A model generated the notes under the pieces. It was not told where the DNA came from. It saw only the letters and a list, made by a program, of their open reading frames with translations, and searched no databases. From Aeoliella sp052161615 (GTDB lineage: Bacteria > Planctomycetota > Planctomycetia > Pirellulales > Lacipirellulaceae), in assembly GCF_052161615.1 (NCBI RefSeq), contig NZ_CP197417.1, forward strand, positions 2,294,001-2,358,000: a stretch of DNA of 64,000 bases. The letters are read 5' to 3'. The translations under genes were made by a program, and so were the position numbers. Of the stretch, positions 32,713-41,571 are shown one piece after another; the first letter of the stretch is position 1; the number at the start of each line of letters is the position of its first letter.

Positions 32713-34086
32713 ATGCCTTACACCTCTCCACGCGAAAATATTGATCCCCCACCGCGCGCGATTTCGCCGCTGCTCGCCCATGACGACTGGCTGGCGATTT
32801 GGTGTGGCGGGTTCTTGCTCGTAGGGTCGCTGGTGCTGGTAGCCGTTTTTGGAGATTGGATCGGCGAGTATCTGGGCGAGCCCGCTAAGTGGCGGGCCTC
32901 GCCGATGACCGCGCTCATCGGCGATGGTGCCTGGTGGACGTGGCCGGTGATAGGGAGCGTGGTTGCAGGTGGTGTTCTGTGCGTGCTATTTACCGTCGCA
33001 CAGCAGCTTCGTGGCGTGAGCATCGCGCGATACGTGCCGGCGTTTGTAGGAGTGTTCCTTCTCGCGCTGCTGTCGTTCGTTCTCGCTGGGCATGAGGTCA
33101 TTAAGGCGTACAACCTGGAGTACGCGCTGTGGGCGATCGTTGTGGGGCTGCTCATTAGCAATACCGTGGGAACACCGAGTTTCTTGAAGCCCGCGGTGCT
33201 CACCGAGTTTTACATCAAGACGGGCCTCGTCCTTTTGGGCGCGGAAGTGCTCATGCATCGGCTCATTGCGCTCGGGCTTCCCGGCATTGGCGTCGCGTGG
33301 GTGGTGACGCCCATCGTGTTGATCACGACGTTCTGGTTCGGTCAGCGGGTACTGAAGATGAAGTCGCCGACGCTCAACATGGTGATCTCGGCCGACATGT
33401 CGGTGTGCGGCGTATCGGCGGCGATTGCGACGGCCGCCGCGTGCCGGGCGAAGAAGGAAGAATTGTCGCTCGCCATTAGCCTTTCGCTGGTGTTTACGGT
33501 GGTGATGATGGTCGTGCAGCCGATGGCCATCCGCGCGATGGGTCTCGACCCCTACGTTGGCGGTGCGTGGCTCGGCGGCACCATCGACTCCACGGGTGCG
33601 GTCGCTGCGGCCGGTGCGGTGCTCGGTGATACGGCGCTCGAAGTCGCTGCGACGGTAAAGATGATTCAAAACATCTTGATTGGCGTCGTGGCGTTTTGCG
33701 TGGCCGTGTACTGGACCACCTACATGGACGCCCGCGAGGATGGCCAGCGGGTCGGCATTGGGGAGATCTGGAAACGATTTCCCAAGTTCGTGCTCGGATT
33801 CATCGCGGCGTCGATCGTGTTCTCGGTGCTAAGCGCCTCGGGAGAAGCGGGCGAAGCGCTCACCAACGCGATGATCAGCAATTCGACCAAGGTGCTTCGC
33901 AATTGGCTCTTCTGCCTGGCGTTTGTGTGCATCGGCCTCGAAACCAACTTCCGTCAACTTCTGCCGCAGATGCAGGGTGGCAAGCCGCTAGTGCTGTACG
34001 TGTGCGGCCAAACGCTCAACCTGTGCCTCACGCTGCTGATGGCGTGGTTGATGTTTGGCGTACTCTTTCCCCCAGGGGGCGAGTGA
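32713..34086 (+). CDS. YeiH-family putative sulfate exporter
   Basis: A 457-residue membrane protein of the YeiH / conserved-698 family, about 100 residues longer than E. coli YeiH because of an extended N-terminal part with extra membrane segments. Family features include ALWAIVVGLLISNTVGTPSF, then FYIKTGLVLLGAEVLMHRL, then NMVISADMSVCGVSAAIATA, then LGGTIDSTGAVAAAGAVLGD and MIQNILIGVVAF. Members are proposed, without firm proof, to export sulfate or sulfonate-derived anions. The ATG at 32713 was chosen; an upstream ATG at 32653 adds 20 unlikely residues. It overlaps the small downstream gene by one base (TGATG). Confidence 0.82.
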   Translation: MPYTSPRENIDPPPRAISPLLAHDDWLAIWCGGFLLVGSLVLVAVFGDWIGEYLGEPAKWRASPMTALIGDGAWWTWPVIGSVVAGGVLCVLFTVAQQLRGVSIARYVPAFVGVFLLALLSFVLAGHEVIKAYNLEYALWAIVVGLLISNTVGTPSFLKPAVLTEFYIKTGLVLLGAEVLMHRLIALGLPGIGVAWVVTPIVLITTFWFGQRVLKMKSPTLNMVISADMSVCGVSAAIATAAACRAKKEELSLAISLSLVFTVVMMVVQPMAIRAMGLDPYVGGAWLGGTIDSTGAVAAAGAVLGDTALEVAATVKMIQNILIGVVAFCVAVYWTTYMDAREDGQRVGIGEIWKRFPKFVLGFIAASIVFSVLSASGEAGEALTNAMISNSTKVLRNWLFCLAFVCIGLETNFRQLLPQMQGGKPLVLYVCGQTLNLCLTLLMAWLMFGVLFPPGGE

Positions 34087-34331
34087 TGACGCCTCAAGTC
34101 TTGAAGGGGGTGCAACTCTTCGCTGGCGTGGTTGTCATCGCGCTAGTGTGGTGCATCGCCCTGCCCCGACTCGCCGAACAACCGATGATGGAACAACGCC
34201 TCGACTGGCTCGAAGCCGAGCGGATTGATCCGAGCGTGAAGTTTTATACGGAGCTGGAGCGGATGGAGGAGTTCTTGGCCTCGCAGTCAAAACAATCGAC
34301 CGCGCGGCAAATGCAGATCAGGCGCCCCTAA
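34086..34331 (+). CDS. Small membrane protein coupled to YeiH-type exporter
   Basis: An 81-residue protein of unknown function. One membrane helix (LFAGVVVIALVWCIALPRL) is followed by a charged helical tail (EQRLDWLEAERIDPSVKF, ERMEEFLASQSK). Its ATG overlaps the stop of the exporter gene in a TGATG arrangement, so it is translationally coupled and may be an accessory subunit. The short size and lack of a recognised family limit confidence, but the junction is typical of a true gene. Confidence 0.6.
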   Translation: MTPQVLKGVQLFAGVVVIALVWCIALPRLAEQPMMEQRLDWLEAERIDPSVKFYTELERMEEFLASQSKQSTARQMQIRRP

Positions 34332-34336
34332 AACAA

Positions 34337-34963
34337 TTATTCGTACTGTACTTCGAGATAGACTTCCGCAATGACCAAGCTTTTCTCATGAAGCTCGCAG
34401 ACCACAGAGGCTATGGAAGTTGGACCACTCGTACCGGGCCCGTACCAGGTCACTCCACTTCCAAGTTCCTGGGCAAATAGAAGTCTCATCTGAGCCCCAT
34501 CCGGTAATACCGGCAGTTCGATGGCTTTCCGACCTCCACCCGTGTCGATTGTTAAGTGATCTCGTTCGAGGTAAACGGAGACTCCGACCGCGCGATTTTG
34601 AGCAATGCCCCATTTTTGGTTGATGGCATCTAGGGCGTAAATCTTGTTTACGCGGTCGCCGGAGAGGGGCAGCCGCAGATGGTCAGCTTGGTTTCCAGAA
34701 AAGTCTGCCGAGTCAACATGTTTGAGCATCGATACCCGAAGATCGGCCGTAATCTGACGACCGCTCCAGAATACCACTGCCCCACCTTGTCCGTCGGAAT
34801 CAATTGCTGTGGGGTCGCAGTACCATTCACCTCCCGACATGGGAATAAACCATTGTGAATGCTTGGTTGCGGCCAAGGCAATGCAGAGTACCGTTGCACC
34901 CGCAAGTAAAGTGCGAATGCGAAAACGAAGACGGCTTTTCAATGTATTACTGCTAATTGACAA
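34337..34963 (-). CDS. Hypothetical protein with N-terminal membrane anchor
   Basis: A 208-residue protein I do not recognise. A short basic start (SRLRFRIRTL) and one hydrophobic helix (LAGATVLCIALAATKH) resemble the anchor of many planctomycete small exoproteins. The rest is a soluble beta-rich domain with GGEWYCDPTAIDSDGQGG and ADLRVSMLKHVD. It converges with the small membrane gene (5 bp between stops) and is followed on its own strand by deoA, whose start is far away, so it is not in that operon by position. Confidence 0.6.
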   Translation of the reverse strand: MSISSNTLKSRLRFRIRTLLAGATVLCIALAATKHSQWFIPMSGGEWYCDPTAIDSDGQGGAVVFWSGRQITADLRVSMLKHVDSADFSGNQADHLRLPLSGDRVNKIYALDAINQKWGIAQNRAVGVSVYLERDHLTIDTGGGRKAIELPVLPDGAQMRLLFAQELGSGVTWYGPGTSGPTSIASVVCELHEKSLVIAEVYLEVQYE

Positions 34964-34988
34964 TGCGCTCTGAGCAGGTGGTTACGCG

Positions 34989-36272
34989 CTACTCCACACG
35001 TTCCACAATGAGCGCCGGTGCCGATGTTGGCTCCTCGCCAATCGTAATCGCCTTGCGAATCATCTCGCTTGCGGTTTGCGATTGGTCGGCGGCGGCGAAC
35101 ACGTTGGCGATGGGCTGGCCTTCGTCGATGTTGTCGCCGAGGCGGACCAGCATTTCGAGGCCGACGGACAGATCGAGCACGTCCCCCTGGCGTCGCCGTC
35201 CGCCGCCCAGTTCGATCACAGCGCGGCCAACGTCTTGAGTGTCGATCGCGGTGACATACCCGGCCTGCGGGCTCACCACGACGTGGCTTGGGGCTACGGG
35301 GCGCGGGGCGTCGAGGTCGCCCCTTTGGGCTTCGACCATTTCGCGGAACTTGGCGAGCGAGGTTCCATCGTCGATGGTCGCTTGAAGCTGCTTGGTAGCC
35401 GTTTCAAGGCTCGTCGCTCTTCCGGTGAGTACGAGCAACTCGGCACCGAGGGCCAGCGTGATCTCCATCAAATCAGCCGGGCCACGGCCTTCGAGCGCGG
35501 CTACTGACTCGTCGACTTCCACGGCGTTGCCTGCCATCCGGCCGAGCGGTTGGTTCATGTCGGTCACCAAGGCAACCGTGGCGACACCCATTCGCTTGCC
35601 GGTGTCGACGAGGGAATGAGCGAGGGCTCGCGCGTCCTCGAGTGTCTTCATGAACGCACCGCTGCCGTGTTTCACGTCGAGCACCAGGGCGTCGAGTCCC
35701 TCGGCGAGTTTCTTGCTCATGATGCTGGCGGTGATGAGCGGGATCGACTCGACGGTCGCCGTCACGTCGCGAAGGGCGTACAACCGGCGGTCGGCGGGGA
35801 CAAGGGTTTCTGTCGCGCCATTAATCACGCAGCCGACTCGCTCGACCACGTCGCGCATCTCGTCGAGCGACAGGTTGGTGCGGAAGCCGGGGATGGCTTC
35901 GAGTTTATCGAGCGTGCCGCCGGTCGCTCCCAGTCCACGCCCCGAGATCATTGGCACTCGAAGATCGCAGCAGGCGAGCATCGCCGCGAGAGGCAGAGAG
36001 ACCTTGTCGCCAATGCCGCCGGTGGAGTGCTTGTCGACTTCCGGCTTCGTCGAGTCGGGCCAGTTGAGCGTCACGCCCGAGTGGAGCATGTGCTCGGTAA
36101 GCGATGCGGTTTCGGCGATGGTCATGCCGCGACAACACACGGCCATCGCAAACGCCGCCATCTGATAATCGGCCACTTCGCCCGCCACGAAGCCATTCAC
36201 CAAGTCGGCAATCTCGCCATCGGAGAGTTCGCCACCATCGCGTTTCTTGGCTATGAGGAAGGTGGGGTTCAT
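34989..36272 (-). CDS. deoA: Thymidine/pyrimidine-nucleoside phosphorylase
   Basis: A 427-residue enzyme splitting thymidine or other pyrimidine nucleosides with phosphate. The alpha domain has the phosphate-site motif KHSTGGIGDKVSLPLAAM. The PROSITE-type signature reads SGRGLGATGGTLDKLEAIPG, followed by LRDVTATVESIPLITASIMS and DVKHGSGAFMKTLEDA. The C-terminal barrel has VVSPQAGYVTAIDTQDVGRA. It is the last gene of the run deoC, punA, punA, deoA. Between it and the next gene is a 91-bp patch of short tandem repeats. Pyrimidine-nucleoside phosphorylase (pdp type) is a close alternative name. Confidence 0.92.
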   Translation of the reverse strand: MNPTFLIAKKRDGGELSDGEIADLVNGFVAGEVADYQMAAFAMAVCCRGMTIAETASLTEHMLHSGVTLNWPDSTKPEVDKHSTGGIGDKVSLPLAAMLACCDLRVPMISGRGLGATGGTLDKLEAIPGFRTNLSLDEMRDVVERVGCVINGATETLVPADRRLYALRDVTATVESIPLITASIMSKKLAEGLDALVLDVKHGSGAFMKTLEDARALAHSLVDTGKRMGVATVALVTDMNQPLGRMAGNAVEVDESVAALEGRGPADLMEITLALGAELLVLTGRATSLETATKQLQATIDDGTSLAKFREMVEAQRGDLDAPRPVAPSHVVVSPQAGYVTAIDTQDVGRAVIELGGGRRRQGDVLDLSVGLEMLVRLGDNIDEGQPIANVFAAADQSQTASEMIRKAITIGEEPTSAPALIVERVE

Positions 36273-36289
36273 GGTTATTGAGTGGGCGG

Positions 36290-36365
36290 TAAGTGAGTAA
36301 GTGGTGAGTGGTGAGTGGTGAGTAAGGGCCGTTGGTCAATGTCTATTGGTCATTGGTCATTGGTC
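36290..36365. repeat. GTGGTGA and ATTGGTC tandem repeats
   Basis: Three 7-bp GTGGTGA units (36301-36321) within a longer GAGT-rich stretch are followed by three ATTGGTC units (36345-36365). The last ATTGGTC unit runs into the stop codon of the purine nucleoside phosphorylase gene. The same two sequence types recur at 50164-50270. Confidence 0.75.
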
Positions 36366-37197
36366 ATTCAACATTGGACATTCCCGCCAGCACTCCTTCG
36401 ACGATCGTCATGAGCTTCTCGGATGCCCCGGCTGCGGCGGCGATGACTTGTTCGCCGCTGGTTTCGCCGAGTTGGTCGGGGGAGCACGCGTTGGTAACGG
36501 TCGACAGCCCGAGCACTCGCATGCCAAGCTGCACCGCGACGATCACCTCGGGCACCGTCGACATGCCGACCACGTCGCCCCCGATTCGGCGAACCATGCG
36601 GTATTCGGCGCGGGTCTCGTAGGTGGGGCCGAGCATGCCGACGTACACTCCGCGGTGGCAGATGAAGTCATTGCGCCGGGCGACTTGTTGCGCGAGGCTG
36701 GCAAGCTGCCGGTCGTACGGCGCGGACATGTCGGGCCACCGTGGGCCGAGCCTCGGGTCGTTCTCGCCCACCAACGGATTGCGAAGCATCAAGTTCAGGT
36801 GGTCATCGATTACCATGATGTCCCCCACCTGGTACATCGGGTTGAGTCCCCCCGCGGCGTTCGAGACCACTAGGGTACTAGCTCCGAGGGCATGCATCAC
36901 TCGCACGGGAAACGCCACCTGGTGAATGCTGTGGCCTTCGTACGCGTGAAATCGGCCCTGCATGGCAACCACCGGCACTCCGGCGAGCATGCCACACACC
37001 AATCGACCCGCGTGGCCGATGGCGGTGGATCGCGGCAGGTGGGGGAGCGCGGTGTAGTCGATCGTCACGCTGTCGGCGATGCGATCGGCGAGCCCACCGA
37101 GCCCCGAGCCGAGGATAATGCCGACCTTCGGTTGAATCGCCCAGTGGTCTTCGACCGCAGCGACCACATCGGCGACTTGCGTAAACGTATCGGACAT
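36364..37197 (-). CDS. punA: Purine-nucleoside phosphorylase, canonical copy
   Basis: A 277-residue trimeric-type purine nucleoside phosphorylase. Motifs: phosphate loop ILGSGLGGLADRI (29-40), VVSNAAGGLNPMY (the canonical NAAGG), GPTYETRAEYRMV with base-binding E194, and STVTNACSP with N236. E194 and N236 correspond to human E201 and N243, which select 6-oxopurines (inosine, guanosine). It overlaps its upstream paralogue by one base. Together with deoC and deoA it forms a nucleoside-salvage cluster. Confidence 0.9.
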   Translation of the reverse strand: MSDTFTQVADVVAAVEDHWAIQPKVGIILGSGLGGLADRIADSVTIDYTALPHLPRSTAIGHAGRLVCGMLAGVPVVAMQGRFHAYEGHSIHQVAFPVRVMHALGASTLVVSNAAGGLNPMYQVGDIMVIDDHLNLMLRNPLVGENDPRLGPRWPDMSAPYDRQLASLAQQVARRNDFICHRGVYVGMLGPTYETRAEYRMVRRIGGDVVGMSTVPEVIVAVQLGMRVLGLSTVTNACSPDQLGETSGEQVIAAAAGASEKLMTIVEGVLAGMSNVE

Positions 37198-38027
37198 CAG
37201 TTACCTGCGAGGTGAGCGAGAACGCCTTCGAACAATGCACGTAGCTTGGGTTCGGCGCGGCCGGCCGTGGCGATGATCTCTTCAACGTTCGCTGGTTCGA
37301 GAGCGTCCGGTAGGCACATGTCCGTTACGACCGCGACGCCGAACACGCGGAGACCGCAGTGTACCGCGACAATCACCTCGGGCACGGTCGACATACCAAC
37401 CACGTCGGCACCGATCATCCGCAGGAAGCGGTACTCGGCACGCGTTTCGAGACACGGTCCCGTCACGGCGACGGTCACTCCCTTGTGAGCCACGAAGTTC
37501 TCGCGACGCGCGATTTCGAGCGCTACGTCGATGAGCTTGCTGTCGTACGGCGCGGACATGTCAGGGAAACGCGGGCCGAGGCGGTCGTCGTTCACGCCCA
37601 CCAGCGGGTTGTCGCCCATCAGGTTGATGTGGTCGTCGATCACCATGACGTCGCCCGGCTTGTAGTAGGGATTCATTCCCCCCACGGCTTGCGATACGCA
37701 CAGCACATCGGCACCAAGAGCCTTCATCACTCGCACGGGGAGCGTGATCTGCTTGAGCGGGTAGCCTTCGTACTGATGGAACCGGCCCTCCATCGCCACG
37801 ACGCTCAGTCCATTGAGCTTGCCACACACGAGCCGACCACGATGGCTGGTTGCCGTCGAAGCCGGGAAGTGTGGGATGTCGCCGTACTCGAACGAGGCCT
37901 CGACCTCGATTTGGTCAGCAAGGCTTCCTAGGCCGGTGCCGAGGATAATCCCAGCACGCGGCACACCGCTCCACTGACTGCGAATGGTGGACACGGCTTC
38001 GTTGATTTTGTCGTGCAGATCAAGCAT
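37197..38027 (-). CDS. Purine-nucleoside phosphorylase paralogue with Asp at purine site
   Basis: A 276-residue protein colinear with its downstream neighbour and clearly homologous (ILGTGLGSLADQI, GRFHQYEG, MSTVPEVIVAVHCG). Two active-site stretches differ: VSQAVGGMNP replaces the canonical SNAAGG motif, and VVTDMCLP puts Asp (D236) where the neighbour has N236 (human N243). E194 is kept. In human PNP the N243D change allows 6-aminopurines, and methylthioadenosine phosphorylase naturally has Asp here, so adenosine-type substrates are likely. Which substrate is inference; membership in the family is certain. Confidence 0.88.
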   Translation of the reverse strand: MLDLHDKINEAVSTIRSQWSGVPRAGIILGTGLGSLADQIEVEASFEYGDIPHFPASTATSHRGRLVCGKLNGLSVVAMEGRFHQYEGYPLKQITLPVRVMKALGADVLCVSQAVGGMNPYYKPGDVMVIDDHINLMGDNPLVGVNDDRLGPRFPDMSAPYDSKLIDVALEIARRENFVAHKGVTVAVTGPCLETRAEYRFLRMIGADVVGMSTVPEVIVAVHCGLRVFGVAVVTDMCLPDALEPANVEEIIATAGRAEPKLRALFEGVLAHLAGN

Positions 38028-38103
38028 TGGTTGTTGGAGGCTGTCGCTAGATGGTGATGGGAAATTGTTGGTTGACGGTCAATTGCGTGGAGTAGCTCTT
38101 TTA

Positions 38104-38190
38104 ATGACCAATGACCAATTTTCAATGACCAAGGACGCAAGCGGATGGGACGCCGTCTTCGTTGGTCCTTGTTAATTCGTCATTGGTCAT
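38104..38190. repeat. ATGACCA repeats around an inverted copy
   Basis: Copies of ATGACCA at 38104-38110, 38111-38117 and 38125-38131 face TGGTCAT at 38184-38190, in the 185-bp region between the paralogous phosphorylase gene and deoC. No other feature is seen there. Confidence 0.65.
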
Positions 38191-38212
38191 TCAATTGCAG
38201 TCGATGATAACT

Positions 38213-38914
38213 TTAGTAAGCAGCATCCGAACTGCTGCCGTCGGCGATGGCTTGGGTGGAGCTGGTACCCAATCGTGTCGCGCCGAGCTCGACGAACCGT
38301 TTGGCGTCTTCGTAGCTGCGGACTCCACCCGAGGCTTTCACCGCGACGGCGGGGCTCGTATGTTTGCGCATCAGGGCGATGTCGTGCTCCGTGGCACCGG
38401 TACCAACCATGTGGCCGTCATCCGCTTTGACGTAGCCGAAGCCGGTGGAGGTTTTCACGAACGCCGCGCCGGCTTGTTCGCTTAGTTCGCAGAGCTTGAT
38501 CTTCTGCGCGTCGTCTAACAGGCCGGTTTCGAAAATGACTTTGGTGATCGCGTCATTCGCTCGCGCGGCGTCAACCACGGCCCGAATGTCCTGAGCCACG
38601 TAGTCCCAGTCGCCGGCGAATACTTTGCCCAGGTTCACGACCATGTCAACCTCACGGGCACCAGCTTGGCACGCCTCGATGGTCTCGGCAACCTTGGTGG
38701 CCGTTGTGGTCCCGCCATGGGGGAAGCCAATAACGGTGCTCACCAGCACGCTGGAATTCGCAAGGCACTCGGCGGCGAGCGGCACATGAGATGGTTTGAC
38801 GCAGATACTCGCCACACCGAGGCGATTGCAAAGTTCGCAGGCGGCGCGTACGTCGTCGTCGTGCTGCGTTGGTTGCAGCACGGCGTGGTCGATCATTGAA
38901 ACGACAGAGTTCAT
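38213..38914 (-). CDS. deoC: Deoxyribose-phosphate aldolase
   Basis: A 233-residue class I aldolase cleaving 2-deoxyribose 5-phosphate to glyceraldehyde 3-phosphate and acetaldehyde. Visible active-site features are the Asp in REVDMVVNLG, the Schiff-base Lys in AFVKTSTGFGYVKADD and the second Lys in VAVKASGGVRSYEDA. The start MNSVVSMIDHAVLQPTQ is typical. It leads the minus-strand set deoC, paralogue, punA, deoA, which degrades nucleosides to central metabolites. The product of nucleoside phosphorylases reaches it after phosphopentomutase, which is not in this window. Confidence 0.93.
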   Translation of the reverse strand: MNSVVSMIDHAVLQPTQHDDDVRAACELCNRLGVASICVKPSHVPLAAECLANSSVLVSTVIGFPHGGTTTATKVAETIEACQAGAREVDMVVNLGKVFAGDWDYVAQDIRAVVDAARANDAITKVIFETGLLDDAQKIKLCELSEQAGAAFVKTSTGFGYVKADDGHMVGTGATEHDIALMRKHTSPAVAVKASGGVRSYEDAKRFVELGATRLGTSSTQAIADGSSSDAAY

Positions 38915-39047
38915 GCCAGGCTCGGCTAAAGTTCAGCAATGCACGCGAAACTCGGTCGCGATGCGGAGCCGATTATAAGTCGATTCGCCTGACGGGGACA
39001 GATAGCGGAGGCCGCCTGAACTCTCGAAGACTCGCTGGGAAAACCAG

Positions 39048-40085
39048 CTACTCTTTGGCCGGTAGTTTGAGATCGACGACCACGGGATAGTGGTCCGAAG
39101 TTTCGAGGCCAACACAGCGAGCGATGAACGCGCGATCGACGTACGGCATCAGTTCCTTCGGAAGCAGGATGTGATCGATCATCGTGTAGACATCCTGCGG
39201 GTCGCGGGCACCGTTTTCGTTCCAGTCCCAATGCGAGGTGTAGCGGTCCTTCGCGCGGGGAATCCGCTCGGCCACATTGACCAGTTCGGCGCCGGGCTTC
39301 TCGGAGTCGTAGTCCTTGAGGCTAGCGAGCACCTTCGTTTTCGGGGCGCGCGTGTCGTCGGCGTCGGGGACGTCGGGGTCGTAGTCGTTGAGGTCACCCA
39401 GCACGATGGGCATGTAACCGCGTTTCTCAATCTCGCCGCGGATGATGCGGCGAGCCACTTCGGCTTCAGCCGTCCGTTGGGCGTTCGAGTACTCGTCTTC
39501 GGGGTTGGACTTGAGGTGCAGCCCAAGGAAGCCGAGCTTGTGCCCGTTCACGGTGAAGAAGTAAACGCCATTGCGGGAGATGGACGACGTGCCGGTTTGG
39601 CGACTGCCGCTGAAACTGGTGAACGAGTAGGCCTGCCGCCAGGTCGGATCGTCGCCAGGCGAGAAGTAGGTGCGGATTTCTTTGCCATCAATCTTGTCGG
39701 GCTTGAGGCGAGTGATGCACGAGACGTCCATGCCGGTGTAGCTGTCGTTGCTTTCGACGTGGTAGCCAGTGTACTCGGTAAGACCCTTCTCGTGCAGAAT
39801 CTTGACGACCAGATCGACCGACTCTTTGCTCGTGGCTTCGAGTAGATTAACGATATCGGGCCGAAGCACTTCGATAATGTCGGCAACCCGCTCGTGATGC
39901 TCACCCCGAGCGAAGTCAAATCGATACCGCTCGACTTGCCCAGCACGCATGCCAGGGGCGGTGAGGATCTCGGTATTGAAGGTGATGATGCGGAGCGGTG
40001 TAGTTTCTTCAGCTTTAGCCGAAACGCCAGACAACAGCAGTACGGCGGATAGAAATATTACGTAGTTGCGAAACGATGGAAGCAT
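39048..40085 (-). CDS. Exported endonuclease/exonuclease/phosphatase family protein
   Basis: A 345-residue protein with a signal peptide (NYVIFLSAVLLLSGVSAKA). The EEP fold is shown by ITFNTEIL (N), NLLEATSKE (catalytic Glu), SCITRLKPD, LGLHLKSNP, VLGDLNDYDPD (GDxN) and the C-terminal TSDHYPVVVDL (SDH). These are the metal and phosphate ligands of DNase I-like phosphodiesterases. The target could be nucleic acid or a small phosphodiester. The start at 40085 gives the signal peptide directly; an earlier in-frame start at 40136 adds 17 residues. It stands alone, with a DUF1559 gene upstream on the same strand. Confidence 0.88.
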   Translation of the reverse strand: MLPSFRNYVIFLSAVLLLSGVSAKAEETTPLRIITFNTEILTAPGMRAGQVERYRFDFARGEHHERVADIIEVLRPDIVNLLEATSKESVDLVVKILHEKGLTEYTGYHVESNDSYTGMDVSCITRLKPDKIDGKEIRTYFSPGDDPTWRQAYSFTSFSGSRQTGTSSISRNGVYFFTVNGHKLGFLGLHLKSNPEDEYSNAQRTAEAEVARRIIRGEIEKRGYMPIVLGDLNDYDPDVPDADDTRAPKTKVLASLKDYDSEKPGAELVNVAERIPRAKDRYTSHWDWNENGARDPQDVYTMIDHILLPKELMPYVDRAFIARCVGLETSDHYPVVVDLKLPAKE

Positions 40086-40196
40086 AGGAGTTACGTCGAG
40101 GTAAGGTGGGGGACCTGGGTGTTCACATCTTACCATGGGGGAGCGAGGAAATCATGCATGCCGGTGGAGAAAAAGCCCGCAGGTAGGATTCTTTGT

Positions 40197-41258
40197 CTAC
40201 TCGTTCGCCAAGACCTCTTCGCCCCGCATGCTGAAGAGCGATACGAATGTCTGCGGGTCGAGGTCGTCGGTGTGGTACTGCACGGATCCGTCCGCGTAGG
40301 CAAAGTTACACCCGCCGTTATGCTGGCTGAAAATCCGGCTGCGATTGGAGCAATTGATGATCTGATTTTGGTTGCAGTAGAACTGTAAACTCATGACGGT
40401 TGCTTGGCTTGCCCAGCGGAAGTCGCTGTTGGCGCTGGAGTTTTCGCCTATATCTTGGCCAAGCTTGTAGATCGTCGGTTTGCCGGTGGACTCGAATAAC
40501 AGAAAGGTATTCGAGAGGCCATCCACCACTTTGCCGGTGGTCACTTTCCGGCGATCGGTGGTGCTAACATTGGCACCGCTCATCATCAGCTGATCGACTT
40601 GCAGAATTCCGTCCCAGACGGGTGCCCAGTTCGGGGCGTTGCCGTAGCTCTGGATATCACCGCGCCTTACTAGGTCGCCAATCGAGCCACCAGGTGGATC
40701 GTAGGTGGTGTTCGGAGCCTTGCCCGGAATCATCTCAATCCGGTTCATCGGGACGTAGTCGGTGACGTGAAACCGTTCGCGCCCTTGCGGAGACGATTTG
40801 CAGATCAGCACGCCCGCCAAGTCCTGTTTGGTGTTTGTCTCATTCCTCGTGGGATTGTTGTTGTTCCAGTCCCAGTCGTAGTCGATCAACGAAAACGTGT
40901 TGCCTTGCTCCAGATAAGGGAGCATGAACGAGAGGCCGTTGTGGCGTGCCAATGGCGGCGGCGTCGTCGTGCTGCTCCAGGCGTTGCCCGTGCGATCCTG
41001 CGCTGCGGGTGGGAACCTGCGCTGGGCCGACTCGTAGTTGAGGGCGGCGAGCGCGAGGTTCTTCATGTTGCTCTTGCAGTCGGTCCGCCGCGCGGACTCG
41101 CGAGCGGCTTGCACGGCGGGTAGAAGCAAGGCCACTAGAATGCCGATGATCGCAATCACGACGAGAAGTTCAACCAGCGTGAACGCTCGCGTAGCAGTGG
41201 CTCTGAGAGCTGGACGTTGCCTGCGATCGGCCTCCACCCGATAAGTGTCGTTGACCAT
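40197..41258 (-). CDS. DUF1559 pseudopilin-like protein
   Basis: A 353-residue member of the planctomycete DUF1559 family. After a basic leader comes the prepilin-type signature FTLVELLVVIAIIGILVALL, with cleavage expected before Phe and Glu5 present. The linker PAVQAARESARR and NMKNLALAALNYESAQ are family hallmarks, and the C-terminus has the H-X9-DG motif (HNGGCNFAYADG). It should be matured by a prepilin peptidase and could be a substrate of the type II-like system at 48465 onward, which is inference. The role of DUF1559 proteins is unknown. Confidence 0.92.
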   Translation of the reverse strand: MVNDTYRVEADRRQRPALRATATRAFTLVELLVVIAIIGILVALLLPAVQAARESARRTDCKSNMKNLALAALNYESAQRRFPPAAQDRTGNAWSSTTTPPPLARHNGLSFMLPYLEQGNTFSLIDYDWDWNNNNPTRNETNTKQDLAGVLICKSSPQGRERFHVTDYVPMNRIEMIPGKAPNTTYDPPGGSIGDLVRRGDIQSYGNAPNWAPVWDGILQVDQLMMSGANVSTTDRRKVTTGKVVDGLSNTFLLFESTGKPTIYKLGQDIGENSSANSDFRWASQATVMSLQFYCNQNQIINCSNRSRIFSQHNGGCNFAYADGSVQYHTDDLDPQTFVSLFSMRGEEVLANE

Positions 41259-41571
41259 TCCGCCACCCCCATGCTGAAACTACTGTATCGACAGATACCA
41301 ATTGTAGTTGGGGCAATTTTCGGTCGCAACGAATTCTGCGGGGCTGTGTGGGAGCGATGCCCTATCTCGGACGGCTCCCTCAGGTGACGGAGCTCATGTG
41401 TTTACGTCTGTTTGGCTGCGGCGGTTTTGGCTCTACCTGGCGCTTTCGAATGGTGCAGCTCCCAATTTCCGTACCCGCAGCATGAGGCGACGCAAGTAGA
41501 GTCGGTACGCCGATTGCCGGATTAGCCAATAGAGGCATATCTCAAGAAAGACTCGTGGAGTGGAGCCTCAC
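41259..41571. other. Gap without gene
   Basis: Lies between two minus-strand genes. No coding frame, strong hairpin or repeat is supported; a short GTATC/GATAC dyad near 41287-41300 is too small to interpret. Confidence 0.5.
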
